This document shows positions 34,828-47,610 of a DNA stretch of 64,000 bases, piece by piece. A program made the position numbers and the translations under genes. Numbering within the stretch: position 1 is the first letter of the stretch; the number at the start of each line of letters is the position of its first letter. The notes beneath the pieces are model-generated. The model did no database searches, was not told the DNA's origin, and saw only the letters and a list, made by a program, of their open reading frames with translations. Source of the DNA: Poa pratensis (Eukaryota > Streptophyta > Magnoliopsida > Poales > Poaceae); the NCBI GenBank assembly GCA_947311845.1, contig CAMZMU010000052.1, forward strand, positions 136,663,733 to 136,727,732. Reading direction: 5' to 3'.

Positions 34828-37800
34828 ATGTCAGGTCGCAGCACCCCTGACCCGGCCGAGTCATCGGCGGCAGCCAGCAACCGAGGCAGATGGGAGGGAT
34901 CCGACATAGAACAAGGTGACCTCGACTGGCTGCTCAAGACCCGGCGCATCACGGCCGAGGTTATATGCCGGCGTCCTGGATCAGAACTCGAACCTGTTCT
35001 AGCATCGGGTGAACGGGTGGTCTTCCTTGCGCACTTTCAGCGCGGGTTTGGACTCCCACCTAGCCCCTTCTTCCGAGAATTTCTTGACTTCTTCGGTCTA
35101 CAACCTCACCATCTCCCTGCCAACGCCATTACATCTCTCTCAGCTTTTACTTCCTTCATGGAGGGGTATCTCGGCCTTTGGCCCACTGTCGCTGCCTGGG
35201 CCAAGTACTTCCGCCTCCGGAAGCAAACCATCCCGAACAAGGAGGAGGTCGTGAAGGAGATGACCGCATGCGGAGCAGCTAGCATCACTCCGAGGAAACA
35301 CTCCCCCTTTCCTCGGATTACCGGCTTAGAATCTTGCCGGAAGTGGTAAAGGTCCTTCTTCTACGTGAAGAGCCCAGAAGGGCGGGATGTTCTCAACTTG
35401 CCAGAGTTCAACATTGCTCCCCCCACAGCCGAGCTAAACTGGAATTATGACCCGCAGGACACCATTCCTGAGGTCCAACTGATCCACCAAACCCTTGAGG
35501 GTCTGTTGGCAAAGAAGTTCGGTGCAGACGACCTCTTGAGGACTTTCGTCACGCGCTGAGTCAACCCCCTCCAGTATCGTGTGCACAAGATTTGCCAGAT
35601 GAGTGGCCTGTTGGACCCTACCTGGGTCAGCACCCATGATCTTACTCGTCCCCAAGTTAGGAGACGTGTCAAGGCCATTGCTCAGACCGAGATGGAGGAT
35701 GACTGGCAATGGGGCGTAGAGCCATTTGAGCGCTCCCGGCTTCCTCCTCCGGTTAGTTTGTCGCCTTTGAACTGACCCGAATTTACTTTTATCTCGGTGA
35801 AGCACCATCTGACTAATCCGAATTTACTTTGCTCCTCACGCAGCTGTTTACTCGACAAGCCATCGAAGATGGGGACCTGAAGACCCGGAAATGGACAAAA
35901 GATCGCCATGCGCGACCCGAGGAGACTGAAGACCCGGACAATGAGGATTATATGCCGGTTCCTCGTGCCAAGGCTTCTACCTCGGGTAAGCCATCCGCCC
36001 GCGTCTTCGTTCAAGACTTGTCAGACGACGAAGATGACGATTGTCAAATCCTAGATCCCATTGACGCTATTCCTATTTCATGGTATGCACCACGTGCTGC
36101 AGCCAATCCGGGTGCCCAAGGCACATCCCGGAAAGAGTAATGCTACACCTACGGAATTTGTTTACGGAGGAAACTTACGGAATTAGGTGGGGATTGACAG
36201 GGGGTGGGCCCTGAGTGAAATTCAGGGGGGCAGTTTTAGGTGAGGGACGAATCTAATCTGAACACGTATGTCCGTAACATGTCTTCCGTAGCGATCCTGT
36301 CCGTAACTCTAGCATTTCCGTCCCGGAAACGCTCCGTCGCGTCCGGGTCAACGGCTCCTCCGGCTAAGAAAGCCAAGAAGGTTGTCACCAAGCGTAAGGC
36401 TAAGGCCCTACCCACCAGCAAGGGGTAAGAAACTTCGCATATCTCACTCTTTCCTTCTTTACTTTCACCGAAGTTATTCTCACCCAAGTTAACACTTTAT
36501 CTCGGTTTATGCAGCGATCCCATCGCCGCAAAACAGACCCACAGTTCCATTTTGTCTCCTATCCCTTCATCGTCACCCCTGGTGGCCAGCATCGGGATTA
36601 GCAGCCCCGGAGGGGCAATCCCTTCCCCGGTGCGCGCTACCTCAGCCGACATTCCGCCGCCGAATCTTGCTTCAGACCTGGGAGAGACCAAGGCCTCGAG
36701 CAAACCTCGGCTCCGGGTCAAGACCAATCTCCCCTCCCACCTCTTAAAGACTCGGAGACGGAGCGGGTGAAGACCCTGACTAAGACCTCGTCTAAGCCGA
36801 TCCCCGCCTCTCACCTCGTGCCCAGCACAAGCACAACAAGCAACAGCAACAGTTGAAGCAACAACAGAAGCAGCAGCAACAACTGGAGAAGCAGAAGAAG
36901 CAACAGCAGCAACAGGAGAAGCAACAGAAGCAACAACAGCCACAGGAGAAGCAGCAGACACAGCAGCAGCCCCCAGTACCAGCCCACACTCCGGCACCAC
37001 CGCGTCCACTGTGCCGAGTCAGCAAGCCTCTGGCCAACCTTCAACCGACCAGAGCAAGCAAATTACCGTGACTCCAACAGCAAACCGGCGTACAAAAATC
37101 TCTCCGAGATGATTTCCCGCCCCGGGTCAACAGCCATGTTCTTCCGAGTCTTCGCACCCCGAGTGACAACAGCCTCGGCTCGGTTGGACAGTGCGTGATG
37201 GACTGGAACGCCGCGGATCCCAGCGAAGTTTCCTCTACTGGCAAATCCACACCCGGTTGGCCCTGGCCTTGTTGCGCAATCCCTGCACTCTTTGCAGGTC
37301 TCGGCCCTTCAGGCTAGCAGGGTCGTCGAGGTAACTTTCTTAGAACTTAGCACTTATTTTTCAATGATCAAAGTCACAGTATCCACAGTCCCCGAGATTC
37401 GGGTTGAGTAACTGATACTCGCCGAGTAATAGGTAACTCGCGCGAATCTTAACAACTTGATCATTAAATTTAACTTGTTAACAACACTGGAATGCCCAGT
37501 CCCCGAGTCTCATGTCGAGTTTATCCGGCATGAGCTTACATTAAACTCGGACAACCAGTCCCCGAGTTTCATGTCTAGATGACTCGGTATGATCTTTCAT
37601 TAATCTCGGGCTCACAGTCCCCGAGACTCTTTTTGACTTAACTCTGTCAGTACTTTCCGTCAATCTCGGGCTCCAGTCCCCGAGATTCTTTTTATCCTCA
37701 CAACCTCTTTTCTTCTGGCAGGATTGCACCAACACTCGCAGCCGGATCTTCAAGAATCTAGCCCTGGAGCACCGGGCGCTCAAGCTCTCCTTCCAGAACC

Positions 37801-39038
37801 AGCAGGAGGAAATGAAGAAGAAGGAAACTGAGCACAAGCGTGCTCTTAAAGAAGAACAGTCCGAGGTGACTCGGCTCAAGCGAGATCTTGACCGGGTCGA
37901 AAAAGAGAAGACCGAGCTGAAGAAGGAGAGGAACACACTGAAGGCAGCTCTGGAGAAGCGTGCTGGGTGACCAGAAGATCCAAGCGCACATTTCTGCATG
38001 CGAGGCTAAAGCTACCAAGGCTGAAGGAGAGTTGGATGCCTCAAGGCAAATGCTGCCAAGTGGCTGGCTGAGCTCACCAAACTTAATGCCGAAATGGACA
38101 GTAAGTTTCCTGAATCATATCTTTTTTCTTTAATCCTCCTGCCATGGAATTTTGTGTCGGTATCTCATTTGATTCGGCGTCAGCCTACTTGCTCTCAGAA
38201 CACTTTGAGCACTGCCAAGCTGCTGCAGCCAACACTGTGAAGAAGGCCCGAGCTGCGAAAGCCGAGGCATCCGGGGCTCCGCTATCCGAAGTTGGGACAT
38301 CGACGACCACTTGATTGCACTCCAAGCTCGCATTTCTCCCTTGAGGAGCATCGGCGTCGAGCTTCTTAATGCCGGTATCCGAGCCTACACGTCTTGTGGC
38401 CCGACTCTCCCAGTGTCAAGACTTTGCCGAGTTATCCACATGCTTGCAGCAAACCGAGACTCGGCTAAGGGAATGGAGGTCTTCTTCTGCTCGTGCCGGG
38501 GCCGACGCAGCCTTGCTCTTTCTGATGTCCTGGTATGAGGATATCAACCTCGATGGCCTGCGTACTCTACGCGATGGCTCCCCATGGGCTACTGACCCGG
38601 CATTGATTGCGAGGCGCGGGGAAGCTGCTACCTTCATGGCCAGGTTTGCCAACACTCGGTCTGTTGAACCTGGTGTGGTTTACTCTGATGATGAAGACGA
38701 AGAAGAAGAGAGAGGTCAATGTTGATGATGGCTCCGAGCAAGAGTATGTTGCGTCTGACTCCGAGTCTACCAACTCCGAGTCAATTCCTGATGCCTCGGC
38801 TAAGACTGCGAAACAGTCTGCCGCCGAGATCTCCACTGAACCAGCGCCTGACTCGGCTAAGGAAAGTGCTACCGACGCTTCAGCAAGCAGCAAGATCACT
38901 CCGACTGCCCCCGAGTCTGCTACTTCGCCGACCAAAGCCACTCCTGCAACCGAGGCTCCTCCTTCAACCGAGGTTCCTCCGTCATCCGGGTCTGTCCCTG
39001 CAACCGGAGCTGCTCCTTCCTCCGAAGCTGCTGCTTAA
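34828..39038 (+). pseudogene. Antisense accessory gene of the Gypsy element, gypsy-type transposon-domain protein
   Basis: This gene is on the strand opposite to pol. Exon 1 opens at ATG 34828 (MSGRSTPDPAESS) and encodes a globular domain (VVFLAHFQRGFGLPPSPFF, FLDFFGLQPHHLPANAI, FMEGYLGLWPTVAAWAKYF). This matches my memory of the plant 'putative gypsy type transposon' domain. The frame continues to about 35752 but has in-frame stops at 35347-35349 and 35557-35559. Later exons encode an acidic segment (from about 35845), a basic KKAKKVVTKRKAK motif, a Gln/Lys-rich repeat (36840-36965), a coiled coil (about 37700-37970; EVTRLKRDLDRVEKEKTEL) and a Ser/Thr/Glu-rich tail ending at 39038. An intron with an acceptor at 34813 may precede the ATG. 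A 186-bp MITE interrupts it at 36135. The function of such genes is unknown and this copy is broken. Confidence 0.65.
36135..36320. mobile_element. Mutator-like MITE with 9-bp target duplication
   Basis: TCCCGGAAA occurs at 36126-36134 and 36321-36329 and brackets a 186-bp element. Its ends (GAGTAATGCTACACCTACGGA and the reverse complement CGGAAATGCTAGAGTTACGGA) match at 14 of 21 positions. Removing the element and one duplication copy restores the reading frame of the antisense gene across the site (TSRKRSVASGS). A 9-bp duplication is typical of Mutator-superfamily elements. Confidence 0.8.
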
Positions 39039-39633
39039 CTTTGATGAATTTAAACCGTTAAATCCCCGGAATGCCGGGTGCAGATGTAATATACATTTTA
39101 AGTTCCTCCGAGACTACTTTATTTTGCTTAATTCGAACAAGACGAGGTTTATGTCGGATCAATTTAAACCGAGTCCCCGAGTTTATTTTCTTGTTCACTA
39201 TACTTGTCGATCTTTGCTCTTGTCTACCATACAGGCGTTCGACAGTCGAGTCACAAGATAGAAAATATAGCATACAATACTTATAAATTTTGAGGTAAGG
39301 TTTAGAGTCATCCGACACAAGAAAAAGAAAAAACCGGGTTAGTAAACGACATATGTCGGATCTTTCTAGGACCGAGTCCCCGAGTTCACTTTCATGTTTA
39401 CCATATACCATAACCTCTGCTCTTGACTGCCATTTCGGCGTTCGTCAGTCGAGTCACAAGATCACATACATTACTTGAACTTTGAAACGAGGTCTCAAAA
39501 TCATCCGACATATGAACAACATAGATAAAAACCGAGACAAAACACATGCATATAGACAAGGCAGTCCCCGAGTTTCTTTTCGGAGTGCCGGCATTTTATT
39601 CAAAGGAAAAACCGAGATACATACACTGCGCCC

Positions 39634-40747
39634 TTATGAGTAAAAGGGACGGAGTAGAGCTACATTCCAGGGTCTTTTGGTCTCCTCTCCGGATTTGTCC
39701 ATCACATTTTTCCTCGGTGCCTGTGCATCTATAAGATAGTATGAATCATTGTGCAGAGCCTTGCTCACAATGAACGGTCCCTCCCATGGAGGTGACAACT
39801 TGTGTCGGCCTGCTTTGCGTTGCACTAGCCTCAACACCAAATCTCCCTCTCGGAAAACCCGAGGGCTGATCTTCCGGCTATGATAGCGTCGGAGATTTTG
39901 CTGATATATAGCTGACCGAGATAAGGTCAGTTCTCGTGCTTCTTCGAGCAAATCAACATCATTTTCCCGAGCTTCTTTTGCCTCGGTTTCAGTGTACAGC
40001 GCCACTCTTGGCGAGTCATATTCCATGTCGGTTGGCAAGACCGCTTCTGCTCCATAGACCAGAAAAAATGGCGTATAGCCAGTTGATCGATTTGGTGTGG
40101 TCCTTAGACCCCACAGCACTGCTGGTATCTCCTCTATCCAACATCCCGGAGTTCGCAACAGTGGTTCAATCAACCGGCTTTGATACCGGCTAACACCAAT
40201 GCATTTGCTCTTTCCACTTGCCCATTTGCCTCAGGGTGTGCCACCGAGGCTATGTCCAACCGAATTCTCTTATCCGCACAGAACCGAGCAAACTCTCCCA
40301 CAGCAAAGTTTGTGCCATTATCCGAGATAATGCTATGGGGGTAACCATATCTCAAAATGATGTCCTTCAAAAAGGTCACCGCTGTGTGACCATCACACTT
40401 CCGGATTGGCTTTACCTCGATCCACTTGGTGAACTTGTCCACCATCACCAGCATATGAGTCATGTTACCTCGGGCTGGCCTGAATTCTCCCACCATATCC
40501 AAGCACCAAACTGCAAAGGGCCAAGTGATTGGAATTGTCTTGAGTGCCGAGGCTGGCAGGTGATCTTTTTAGCAAACCTCTGACATCCCTCACACTTTCT
40601 GACGATATCTTCTGCCTGGTTCAAAGCACTGGGCCAATAAAACCCATGCCGGAATACCTTAGCCACCAAGGCTCTTGATGAAGCATGATGACCACATTCT
40701 CCTGATGAATTTCCAGGAGCATCTCTGCCCTTCCTGCGGCTCGACAC
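39634..40747 (-). pseudogene. Gypsy integrase region
   Basis: An HHCC zinc-binding segment (HHASSRALVAKVFRHGFYWP, then CEGCQRFAKK) is followed by the core. Visible are the first Asp (DMVGEF), DKFTKWIEVKPI, the second Asp in SDNGTNF and the Glu in NGQVERAN. The C-terminal part has LWGLRTTPNRSTGYTPFFLV and a basic tail (FREGDLVLRLVQ). The region is split over three frames, so frameshifts at about 40500 and 40170 prevent a continuous product. Integrase would insert the DNA copy into the host genome. Confidence 0.85.
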
Positions 40748-40921
40748 AGCGCTGCAGTACCTCGGTCACACTTCTCTTGTATAACTCCTGGTTGATGATG
40801 GTGTAGGCCTTGGATCTTCTTTGCACTTGCCTAGCTTCAACTTCATTACTTGGCAAACTCCCATCCATCATAAATGCCATTATTGGTTGTGCCCACTCCG
40901 GCACAGGACGCACAGGAAAGA

Positions 40922-42900
40922 TCAGATCATCCACCTCCATGAGTCAACCGACATTACTTCTTCCGAGATAGAGTAACCAGTCCCCGGGTTCTGCCAAGCA
41001 GTCCCCGGGTTCTCCCAAATGCATCCGACATCGACGTCCATGGGAACAGCACCAGACTCCGGTTTCGCCGGGATAAAAATTGACTCGGACTCCGGCGATG
41101 GTTTGATTGATGGCTTCCTCAGATGCTCCAAGGCTATGCCGGGTGGAATTGGATCCCGGGATGAACCTAGCTTGGACAGTACATCGGCGGCGTCATTTTC
41201 AGCCCGAGGTATATGCGTGAGCTCGCAACCTTCAAAGAACCCCGAGATCTTCTGGACATGAAACCGATACAACGCCATGTTGGCGTCTAAAGCATCCCAA
41301 TTTCCCGAGACTTGCTGCACCACCAAATCCGAGTCTCCGAAACATTCTATCCGGCGAATACCAATTTCTTTGGCCACATTTAGCCCATGAACAAGTGCCT
41401 CATACTCGGCCACATTGTTAGATGCCGCAAAATGAATCTGCAACACATATCTCACTGATCTGCTTTGGCGAGGTAAGGACTACCCCGGCACCTAAACCAA
41501 TTTTTGTCTTGATCCATCAAAGTGCATTCTCCAGTAATTGGGGTCAGGCCGTGGTGGCTCATATTGCATTTCAGCCCAATCCACCAGGAAATCCGGCAGT
41601 GCCTGAGATTTAATGGCATCTCTTCTTTCATAGTGAGGAGTGTAAGGGGACACCTCGATAGCCCACTTGGCTACTCGGCCAGTTGCATCTTTACACCCAA
41701 TGATCTCCGAGATAGGAGCCTCACACACCACAGTGATTGAATGCTCTTGGAAGTAATGTTTCAACTTCTTAGCAGCCAGATAGACACCATATGTCATTTT
41801 CTGGTAGTGCGGATAGTTCTGCTTGGACAACGAGATCACCTCGCTAGGTAATACACTGGCCTCTGCACAGTTTTGCCATCTTCTTCTCTCTCCACTACCA
41901 ATACGACACTCACAACCCGGTTTGTGGCTGCAATGTAGAGCAACATCGGCTCTTTGGGTAATGGTGAAGCCAGTATCGGCGCAGTTGCCAACATCTTTTT
42001 TAACTCGGTGAACGCCGCATCTGCTTGCGGGGGCCACACGAAGTGGTTTTTTCTTCATGAGTTGATACAAAGGCAATGCCTTTTCTCCCAACCTGCTAAC
42101 AAACCGACTTAAAGATGCCAAACATCCAGTGAATTTCTGCACGTCTTTGAGACATGTCGGTAACCTCATGCTTTCAATAGCACGGATTTTTGTCGGGTTC
42201 ACCTCGATACCTCGGCTTGACACGAGGAAACCGAGTAATTTGCCTGCCGGCACACCGAAGGTACATTTGTCCGGGTTAAGTTTTATCCGGAATTTCCTCA
42301 GATTCTCAAATGTTTCTCGGAGATCATCAATCAGAGAGGATTTCTCCTTAGACTTGATGACAATGTCATCGACATACACCTGCACATTTTTTCCTATTTG
42401 ATCATGCAAGCATTTTTGCATACATCTCTGGTAAGTGGCACCAGCATTTCTCAAACCAAAGGTCATGACACGATAGCAATAAGCCCCATACGGGGTGATA
42501 AAAGCAGTTTTCATTTGATCAGCAGGGTTCAGTGGTATCTGGTGAAAACCAGAATAAGCATCTACAAAGGATAACAGCTCACACCCGGCTGTGGAATCGA
42601 TCACTTGATCTATCCGAGGCAGCGGGAATGGATCCTTAGGACATGCCTTGTTCAAGTTTGTGTAATCAATACACATACGCCACACAATGGCCACATTCGG
42701 GTCATCTTTTTTCTTTTCACCAGGACCGGGTTAGACAACCAGTCCGGGTGCAGCACTTCCATGATGAACCCAGATGCAAGTAATCTGGCCAGTTCATCAC
42801 CTATCACTTTTCTCCTCTCATCCGAGAGACGCCGCATAGGTTGCTTCACCGGTTTCATATCCGGTCTGACGAACAAAGAGTGCTCAGCCAACTCCCTCGG
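40922..42900 (-). pseudogene. Gypsy reverse transcriptase and RNase H region
   Basis: The reverse transcriptase begins near 42890 (MKPVKQPMRRLSDERR). It has CIDYTNLNKACPKDPFPLPR, the FVDAYSGFHQI motif, FGLRNAGATYQR and the catalytic YVDD box. Then come the thumb and connection (LGFLVSSRGIEVNP, KFTGCLASLSRFVSRL). RNase H continues from about 41690 to 41000 (DGSRQ, NNVAEYEALVHGL, FGDSDLVVQQ, PRAENDAADVLSKL). Frame changes at about 42690 and 41490 break it. A copy this young with several frameshifts must have been moved by proteins from another element. Confidence 0.88.
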
Positions 42901-43249
42901 AACACCTGGCAGGTCCTGATTTGACCATGCAAAGATATCCCGGTTCTCACGGAGGAAGTGACTGAGCTCGCCTTCCTATTTCTCAGTTAACCCGGTACCA
43001 ATGATGACGTTGTGGTCCGGACATGCCGGGTCAACATTGATCTTCTTGGTCTCTTTGGGCACCTCGAAATTTGCATTCTGCTCCGGGTTAGCCATACCCG
43101 GCATACCGAGTTGCGCTGACTGAGCCAATGCCACCACTTCATGGATCTTCTTCTTCTCCGCAGCGATGATCAGTGACTCGGCTAAGCACGATCCAGCCGA
43201 GGCACACTCCAGTGCACGCTTGTAATCACCCGAGATAGTGATGATGCCA

Positions 43250-43667
43250 TTAGGACCCGGCATTTTCATCTTGAGGTAACCCACATGGGTGGATATCATG
43301 AACTTGGACAGCAGGCCTACCGAGTAAAGCATGGTATGGACTTTCGAGGTCCACTACCTCAAACTGGATGCTCTCAGTTCGGCAGTTGTCCTTGGTGCCA
43401 AACAACACATCAACCCAAATTTTGCCCATAGGTGCACATGAAACACCCGGCACTATGCCATGAAAGGTGTGAACTCGGTTGCAGCATGTTTGCCGAGATA
43501 CCCATCTTCACCATGGTGTCTCGGTACATGATATTGATAGCACTCCCATTATCAATGAGAACTCGGGTGAACCGAATATTGAGTGTCGGTCCGAAGAATG
43601 TCGGATCCACTACCAAGCATAACCTCCCGGAGTTGGCATAACTCGGGGATGATCCCTTCTGCTCCAA
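43250..43667 (-). pseudogene. Gypsy aspartic protease region
   Basis: The segment FTRVLIDNGSAINIMYRDTM resembles retrotransposon aspartic proteases, in which D-(S/T/N/G)-G-S carries the catalytic Asp. Downstream in another frame are GKIWVDVLFGTKDN and FEVVDLESPYHALLGRPAV, the usual second half with the LLGRP motif. A frameshift lies between them at about 43450. The protease would process the Gag-Pol polyprotein. Confidence 0.75.
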
Positions 43668-45952
43668 GTGATCTCTTGCTCGGACCAGTGCAATACTTCG
43701 GCACAGCCGGCATAACTGCGTTCACCTCCAGTGCACGCCGATGCAAGCTCTTCTTGTCAGTTGGCTCGGTCACAAATATCACATAGCTCTGATGAGCTTC
43801 TCTGTAATCTCCCTGGGGATACTCTCCCTGCCTGCTGGGACCAGTGTTGTTATTGTTCCCTCCGACATTCACCTGATTCACAGGCTTCGGATCTGCTTGC
43901 CTCGGAACTGGCGGAATCACCGGGATAGCATTTGCTCCGGTAAGCGGCAAGTTTTGCCTCGGCGGAATTCTCTGAGGTGCCCCCATTGATTTCCTCCGGC
44001 TCTGGCTCCTTCTCCCCTTGTGCGCTGATACCAGCTGCACTGCCGAGTTGTATGATTTGCAGGCCTGCGGATGTCTTGGGTGTGGAAACTGCATGGCCCA
44101 TCCAACATAGCCTCATAAGTTAAGGATGGCTTCTGGTCACCCCATGGCCTCTTCCCCTCTTGATTCTGGCCCCATGCTGGGCCATTGAACTTCGGACGCT
44201 GGCTATTACCGGCATCTGGCTGGTCTTGGTTTACAGCTGCAACCTGGTTCGAGCCATACCGGTAATCCGGTTCTCTCCTCTTGTTTCCGAAGTCCTGGCG
44301 ATCGTTCTGTCTGACTGGCCCGGGTCTGTTGTTCACCGGGTATCTTCTACTCGGCTCTCCCGAGTTCAGCAAAGGTTGCATCGGATCACCCAGTGCATAG
44401 CTATCCGCAATCCGGATTGTCTCGGCCAGAGTGGCCGGCATTTCCCTCTGCAACTTCTGCCAGAGCATGGAGCCATGTCGGCACCCCTGGGCAAACCAAG
44501 ATATGGCCTGTGCCTCTACAACTCCTTCACAGGAATTGCGAATAGTACTCCACCGGGTTAAGTAATCCCGGTCAGTTTCATTATCCCTCTGCTTGCACAT
44601 CGCAAGCTGTTGAGGACGGTTTGGTCTCTTGTATGTGCTGGAGAAGTTGCTAACAAATGCTTCTTCAAAGTCCAGCCAGCAATCAACACTGCCCTCTCGC
44701 AGGTTGTTCAGCCAAATCCGGGCTGGCCCTCCAACATCTGCGGGATATACCTCACCGCCCATCTGCGGTTACCTCCCGCAATATGCACAGCCGACACATA
44801 ATCTGTCAGCCAGTCCTCCGGCTTGGTGCTGTCGTCATATGTTTTTGCACCTCGGTTTAGCTAAAAGTGCCGCACCGGTGGTTCCCTCATGATCCGAGGT
44901 CCTAACCGAGATCCAAGAGCACCTTCATATATCGGATATCCGGCTTTCTCCATAGCCGAGTAACCATCATCATAACGGTTAGCCACCTGTTCAACAACTT
45001 GCGGCTGTTGAACATGCCCGACATTTTGCTGCTGCTGCTGGGCGAGATTTTGTGTCGGATACCGAGGTGGATAACCTCGGCCAGCTGAATTAACTACCCC
45101 GGCACCTGGACCACCCGGACCGGGATTGCTTCTACCCCGGCCGGCACTACCTCGCCCAACTATCTGTTTTCCGGCACACGCCGGGTCATACACCTGCATC
45201 TGTTTGCTCTTACCGGAGTTTACACTCCGGTCACGATCTACATCGACATGCGGTGAAGAAGCTTGCCCCTTAGATCCACTAGCTCCCCTAGCCGAGTGAA
45301 CGACATCAGATCCACCTGCAACTGTGTTGGCCTGGCGATAGGCCTCATTCTGCCGGGTTGCCACAGCTACCAGCTCATTAACTCAGTCTTGCTGCCTGCG
45401 GAGAGCTTCTCCGGATAAGCCAGACAACTCGGCTCTTGCTGCCTCGGCAGCTCTAAGAGTCTTAGCAGGGGAACTATACTTCGGTTTTTCGACCGATAAG
45501 GTACTAGGAGTTTTGCTGGAGGTAGATCTACCATCTCTAGCCAACTCGGCATTGAGGTTTTTACCTCTCTTGCACACATCCTCTACTCGACTAGGGCGAG
45601 CAGCTACCGGGGTAAAACCATGTGCCAGATTATACTCACGGACAGTTATCCCAAACTCTCTTCGTACCTCGGCCATCTCCAGAGCCTCCTGAAGCAAGCT
45701 CTGACGCCTTGCCTCCAGCTCTGCCTCTGACTGGGCAGCGTCTGTACCGGCAACTACCGGCACATTTAACTTCTCTATGATCTCCTCGAGGTGAGCTGGC
45801 TTAACCGGCACATGGGATGTACCGGCCTGGCCGGGGAGGTTCTCCCTCCTCTCCAACGGCACTTTCGCCGATCTAACCTTTGGTGCGGGATTACCGGCAT
45901 CTCTTTTGCTGGGGTTTCCTTTACCGGCATCGGCCGTAGTGCCGGTCATCAT
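43668..45952 (-). pseudogene. Gypsy gag region
   Basis: A plausible start is the double ATG at 45952 (MMTGTTADAGKGNPSKRD), because the open frame further upstream runs into the primer-binding site. An N-terminal helical region (AHLEEIIEKLNVP ... ALEMAEVRREFGI) leads to a stop near 45380. A Gly/Gln-rich segment follows (45364-44861). The retrotransposon Gag core is at about 44760-44380 (GGPARIWLNNLREGSVDCW, FEEAFVSNFSSTYKRPNRPQ, RDYLTRWSTIRNSCEGV, AISWFAQGCRHGS). Several stops and frame changes interrupt it. Gag would form the particle in which reverse transcription takes place. Confidence 0.8.
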
Positions 45953-46257
45953 GACCTCTGCGCAGCTCCTGGGGCGAGCGCTACGCCGGCCGCGAGCTGC
46001 ACAGATAGCAGGGGGATCTTCTGCCACAAGCACCTGCTCGGGGTACTTGCAGACAACCTCGGTGGCGACGTAGGTCACGAAGGTGCCGAAGCTGATGAGG
46101 CAGCCGTTCGTCGGGAATGGCCTGCTGCCGAAGCATCCAGCGTTGTCGCTGATGAAGTTCAGCGCGCCGAGCTTGCAGACGAGCCTGCACACGACGCATT
46201 TGCCGGAGTCGACGATGGAGCTCGTCCGAAATGTCACACCAGCCAGCGCCGCTGCGA

Positions 46258-46275
46258 GCCCCACGGCGGGCGCCA
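46258..46275 (-). other. Primer-binding site of the Gypsy element
   Basis: On the minus strand TGGCGCC followed by CGCCGTGGGG lies two bases after the 5' LTR. TGGCGCC starts are common in Triticeae Gypsy elements. I cannot confirm the tRNA. Confidence 0.65.
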
Positions 46276-46277
46276 AC

Positions 46278-47241
46278 TGTCATGGTGGTATCACGGCAGA
46301 TGTCATAGGATGGCTAAAGTGTGGGGCTGATGGACGCTGGTGGAATCCGGGAGAGGGCTAGCGCGCTAAGAAGCACACACGAAGAACACACCAGCACACC
46401 AAGATCTACCCAGGTTCAGGGCCCTCGTGAGGAGGTAAAGCCCCTACTCCTGCCTGCCTCTCTCTGTATATCTGGGTATCACAAATACAAGCTTGCTCCT
46501 TGAGCTGTATCACACTACAATGGTGAGAAGCACAAGGAAGGAGATGAAGCTACGGGTGGAAAGATCTCTCCGGGCACCGTCCCTCACGCAGGAGGGGGTG
46601 AGGCCATATATATAGGCTAAACCGGGTTACCGGAATACCCCTACCGAAGCACTGTAGCCATGCCAAAGGTATGTCATGTTGCTACTCCTGTCAGAGACAG
46701 GACGCGACAAGCCCATCTCCTGCAGCTCTACGGGACAGCTAGAAAGTACCCTCTGGCAGGGACAAGACATGGCCTGCCCATGCCTCTGCCTCGCAGTCTG
46801 TTCCCGGATCATCCGGAGTCAGCGGTGGAATGATGGCCTGCCATATCGGTCTCCTGCACGCTTCCGTGTCAGGCGCTTCTGTGTCAGGCGCTCCCGTGCC
46901 AGACGGGATGTGACAGGAGCATTGACCTCTGTCTGACACAAGGATAACCCGGCATGGGTATGCCGGATTCCCCTCCTGAATGATCTTCCCTGCACATAAG
47001 AAAACACATAAGTTACCGACATACAAATGTCGGTCAGCATAACCCGGTTGGTATATGTCGGTTAGGATAACTCAGCTAGCATAACCCGGCCTACACGACC
47101 CGGTTGCCATAAGCCGGTTTGCAGTTACACCATGCCTCGGTCCCTCCAGGACTTGGTTGACCCGGTTTGACCTTGACCCGGTCCAGTCTTTAGAGCTCTT
47201 TATACCACAACTTTACCCTACCCGGGGGTAGCCCCCCGACA
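46278..47241 (-). repeat. LTR of the Gypsy element (5' LTR)
   Basis: The 964-bp LTR is nearly identical to 32668-33616. It carries one extra 18-base unit (an additional GTGTCAGGCGCTTC copy near 46868). Confidence 0.92.
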
Positions 47242-47610
47242 GTTCGAAGCAAATCAAGCTACTAATCCTTCTAAATTACTAGTAAACCGGCCGGCCGGGG
47301 GGAGTGGCGGATCATGATCTTGGGCTGGTGCAGGAGAGGCGCGCGGCGTGCTGAATCTCGATCACCAATTATTATCAATCTGGGGCTGGACGAAGAGCCA
47401 GCCAGTACCAGCACCCGAGCTAGCAGCGCCGTCGTCATCACCCGAGCCAGCGCCGTCGTCCTTCTTCCAGCCTGCAGCACCACCCGAGCCACCACCAGCA
47501 CCGTCGTCCTTCGAATTCGTCCATCCCGAGCCACCATCATCGTCATCGCTCCTGGCGCCGCTCGATCTTTCTTTCTCTAAGCAACCGGGACAATACGTTG
47601 CTATAGGGGG

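Larger units (their letters stand above)
32668..47241 (-). mobile_element. Gypsy LTR retrotransposon, 14.6 kb, minus orientation
   Basis: Two LTRs (32668-33616 and 46278-47241) are flanked by a perfect 5-bp duplication GTTCG (32663-32667, 47242-47246). The order on the minus strand is gag, protease, reverse transcriptase, RNase H, integrase, which is Gypsy order. A primer-binding site (TGGCGCCCGCCGTGGGG) lies two bases after the 5' LTR and a purine-rich GGGGACTAA precedes the 3' LTR. By eye the LTRs differ by about 17 substitutions and three short indels, roughly 2%, so insertion is fairly recent. Between integrase and the 3' LTR lies about 6 kb with an extra gene on the opposite strand. It is inserted in the left subterminal part of the CACTA element. 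Confidence 0.92.
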
